From Sutcliffiella rhizosphaerae (GTDB taxonomy: Bacteria; Bacillota; Bacilli; Bacillales; Bacillaceae_I), in contig NZ_CAKJTJ010000003.1 of assembly GCF_917563925.1 (NCBI RefSeq), forward strand, positions 1 to 64,000: a stretch of DNA of 64,000 nt, read 5' to 3'. A program made the translations under genes and the position numbers. This document shows positions 62,459 through 64,000 of the stretch, in pieces; within the stretch, counting starts at the first letter, position 1, and each line of letters begins with the position of its first letter. The notes beneath the pieces were generated by a model. That model was not told the origin of the DNA, searched no databases, and saw only the letters and a list, made by a program, of their open reading frames with translations.

Positions 62459-63637
62459 ATGAGTAAATCTCGAATTGCAGCAATTGATGTTGGTAATGAT
62501 TCAATTAAAGCTATTTTTGGAAGATTAGATTCAGAGTTAAATATCCCGAATGTTATTGCACGAGATATCGAGGATCGCCCTGTAATTGGAATTGAAGAAT
62601 TAGACTCGAAGGATCCGCTTGATGGAATTCATGTTCGTGTTCATTCCCCTGCTTTAATGGACAACAACGCAATCTATCGTATAGGTAACCTGGCTACAAA
62701 AGGAAACAATGCTACTGAGCTTGATCCTGGCAGCAGTAAATCAGAAGAAGATCAAACACTTGTCATGCTTTTTGCCACACTGGCGCTAGATGCTGTTCAT
62801 GCACAAAATGAAAAAAACTTTCCTCGTAATAAGAACGTTGTAGATGCGAACTATACACTTGGTACTGGCTTGCCGCTTAGAGAAGTAAAAGAAGGCAAAG
62901 ATGCCGGGTACCGTTCAAAACTATTAGGCTCTGTGCATCAAGTAGAATTTCTAATTACACCTAAGTATCAAGGAATGAAAGTAAATATTAAATTTGATGA
63001 AGTAAAAGTTTATCCAGAAGGATTTGCAGCATATATAAATTTAGTTCTGGATAATGATGGGAATATCATTAATAAAGATCTAGTAGATAAGAGAATCTTA
63101 ATTCAGGACATTGGCGGACTTTCTACTGATATTGCTGTAATCAAAAACCGCAATGTCGATGACGATAAGGCACAGGGCTTTAATCTTGGCGTATCCGAAG
63201 CGTTGGAACAAATCAGGGAAGAAATTCTATCAAAACATGGTGTGGAACTGGATAGTAGAAGAGATGTAGTAGAAATCATTACGAAAAAGAATGACCGTAA
63301 TCATATTATGGTTCGCGGAAGCAGAACGAGTGTACATGATATCACAGATCGAATATTGCTTGATCTTGCGAAAAAACAATACCGCCTCTTAAGAAATGTA
63401 TGGCAAAAGAACTCGCAGACAGAAATCTGCTATTTTGTTGGTGGTGGATCCACAGTCCTAAAAGAGTATTTAAAAGCTTTAAATAATAATCTAGATGGCT
63501 ACAATATTGACTTTTTTGAAGATGAAAAGGAAAGTATCTGGATGATGGCAAATGCCTATTATAAGTTAATTAATGATTTCGTTAAGAAAAACAGTAATGA
63601 GAAAGAGACGAAAGAACAAAAACCAGTGAAAGCGTAA
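62459..63637 (+). CDS. parM: actin-like plasmid segregation ATPase ParM/StbA family
   Basis: A 392-residue bacterial actin. The ATP-binding elements are phosphate-1 IAAIDVGNDSIKAIFG at the N-terminus, phosphate-2 RILIQDIGGLSTDIAVIKNR (about 209-228) and the adenosine motif CYFVGGGSTVLKEYL (about 323-337). It polymerises into filaments that push apart DNA copies bound through ParR. A Lys/Glu-rich tail ends the protein. GAAAGGAAG precedes the ATG. The partner parR begins 13 nt after its stop. Confidence 0.9.
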   Translation: MSKSRIAAIDVGNDSIKAIFGRLDSELNIPNVIARDIEDRPVIGIEELDSKDPLDGIHVRVHSPALMDNNAIYRIGNLATKGNNATELDPGSSKSEEDQTLVMLFATLALDAVHAQNEKNFPRNKNVVDANYTLGTGLPLREVKEGKDAGYRSKLLGSVHQVEFLITPKYQGMKVNIKFDEVKVYPEGFAAYINLVLDNDGNIINKDLVDKRILIQDIGGLSTDIAVIKNRNVDDDKAQGFNLGVSEALEQIREEILSKHGVELDSRRDVVEIITKKNDRNHIMVRGSRTSVHDITDRILLDLAKKQYRLLRNVWQKNSQTEICYFVGGGSTVLKEYLKALNNNLDGYNIDFFEDEKESIWMMANAYYKLINDFVKKNSNEKETKEQKPVKA

Positions 63638-63650
63638 TTAGGGTGATAGA

Positions 63651-64000
63651 ATGAAGAAAACGAATTCTAGCCAGGGGATTCAACGTGGACAAGCAATTTC
63701 CTTTCGTATCCCCTCTGATACACCAGACCACCTGATAAAGCATTTGCAGCGCTTAAAGGAAAATGAACGTAGAAATTTTTCAGGTAAAATTGCTGAATTT
63801 GTCCTCCAAGGAGTCACACAATCTCATGCGAGGGAAAAAGAAACCGTATCTATTCCTCTTCCTAAAGCATTGTCAAAAAGCCAAAGGGATTGGCTGAAAC
63901 ATCAGCATTCTGAAGCGCTTTTAGGCAGTATTGTCTATCAGCTCCTATCGGATCCAGTGCGGGCAACAAGTATCTTGGCAGCGATGAATAGTAATGCGAC
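63651..64000 (+). CDS. parR: ParR-like centromere-binding protein (runs off the window)
   Basis: The open frame covers 116 codons to the window end with no stop. The N-terminus (AISFRIPSDTPDHLIKHLQRLKENERRNFSGKIAEFVLQGV) reads as a ribbon-helix-helix DNA-binding domain; the rest is charged and helical. Position directly after parM is that of ParR, which binds parC and links it to the ParM filament. AGGGTG precedes the ATG. It shows no sequence family match I can name with certainty. Confidence 0.75.
   Translation, partial: MKKTNSSQGIQRGQAISFRIPSDTPDHLIKHLQRLKENERRNFSGKIAEFVLQGVTQSHAREKETVSIPLPKALSKSQRDWLKHQHSEALLGSIVYQLLSDPVRATSILAAMNSNA

Overview
The window looks like chromosomal DNA of a low-GC Gram-positive bacterium of the Bacillaceae. 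The evidence is the strong AGGAGG-type ribosome sites, frequent TTG/GTG starts, TTGACA/TATAAT promoters, Fur, cre and sigma-B type sites, and several gene groups in Bacillus subtilis order or content (ycsG-kipI-ycsF-kipA, yhbDEF bactofilins, yufNOPQ/nupNOPQ, Bce-type modules, HPII-type katE). I cannot name the species. No rRNA, tRNA, insertion sequence or CRISPR array was seen.

Layout. 1-352: an exact 51-bp tandem array. 438-7718: a NERD protein, a Mn-type CDF exporter, a small membrane protein, malate:quinone oxidoreductase, a pirin, and an MHYT-GGDEF-EAL c-di-GMP gene broken by one in-frame stop. 7894-11589: an NRAMP-like transporter with 5-oxoprolinase PxpBAC. 11676-20709: a 2-hydroxyacid dehydrogenase, then two Fur-controlled iron importers, a ferric-ion system on + and a siderophore-type system on -. 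21266-27887 (-): a bactofilin operon and a Bce-type peptide sensing/export module. 28292-32065 (-): potABCD. 32719-33435 (-): an RluF-like pseudouridine synthase. 33768-38577: a nucleoside ABC importer.

Centre piece, 39782-47253: a complete operon for a bacterial microcompartment (BMC). A B. subtilis-type DeoR regulator is followed by PduL, a flavoprotein-like protein, three EutN/CcmL vertex proteins, two BMC-H shell proteins, a CoA-acylating aldehyde dehydrogenase, triose-phosphate isomerase, an RpiB-like isomerase and deoxyribose-phosphate aldolase. The inferred route is deoxyribose-5-phosphate to glyceraldehyde-3-phosphate plus acetaldehyde inside the shell. Acetaldehyde then goes to acetyl-CoA and acetyl-phosphate, and the triose is isomerised. 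The content agrees with the computationally described sugar-phosphate-utilizing (SPU) class. The nucleoside importer just upstream could supply deoxyribose.

After it: an XRE regulator with an inverted-repeat operator, a DUF3231 protein, a MurNAc recycling operon (murR, a serine hydrolase, an ABC sugar importer instead of a PTS, murQ), katE behind a near-consensus sigma-B promoter, a DUF6773/XRE pair, an alpha/beta hydrolase, and a three-gene heme-dependent N-demethylase (dimethylamine monooxygenase-like) operon. At the right edge lies a plasmid-style type II partition locus: a dense TGTTTAC/GTAAACA site array (candidate parC), parM and a truncated parR.

Scattered between operons are four clusters of degenerate repeats with a 21-bp period (13965, 20935, 28077, 32378). 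At least two share the core TTTCGTCGAT. I do not recognise them as a described element.
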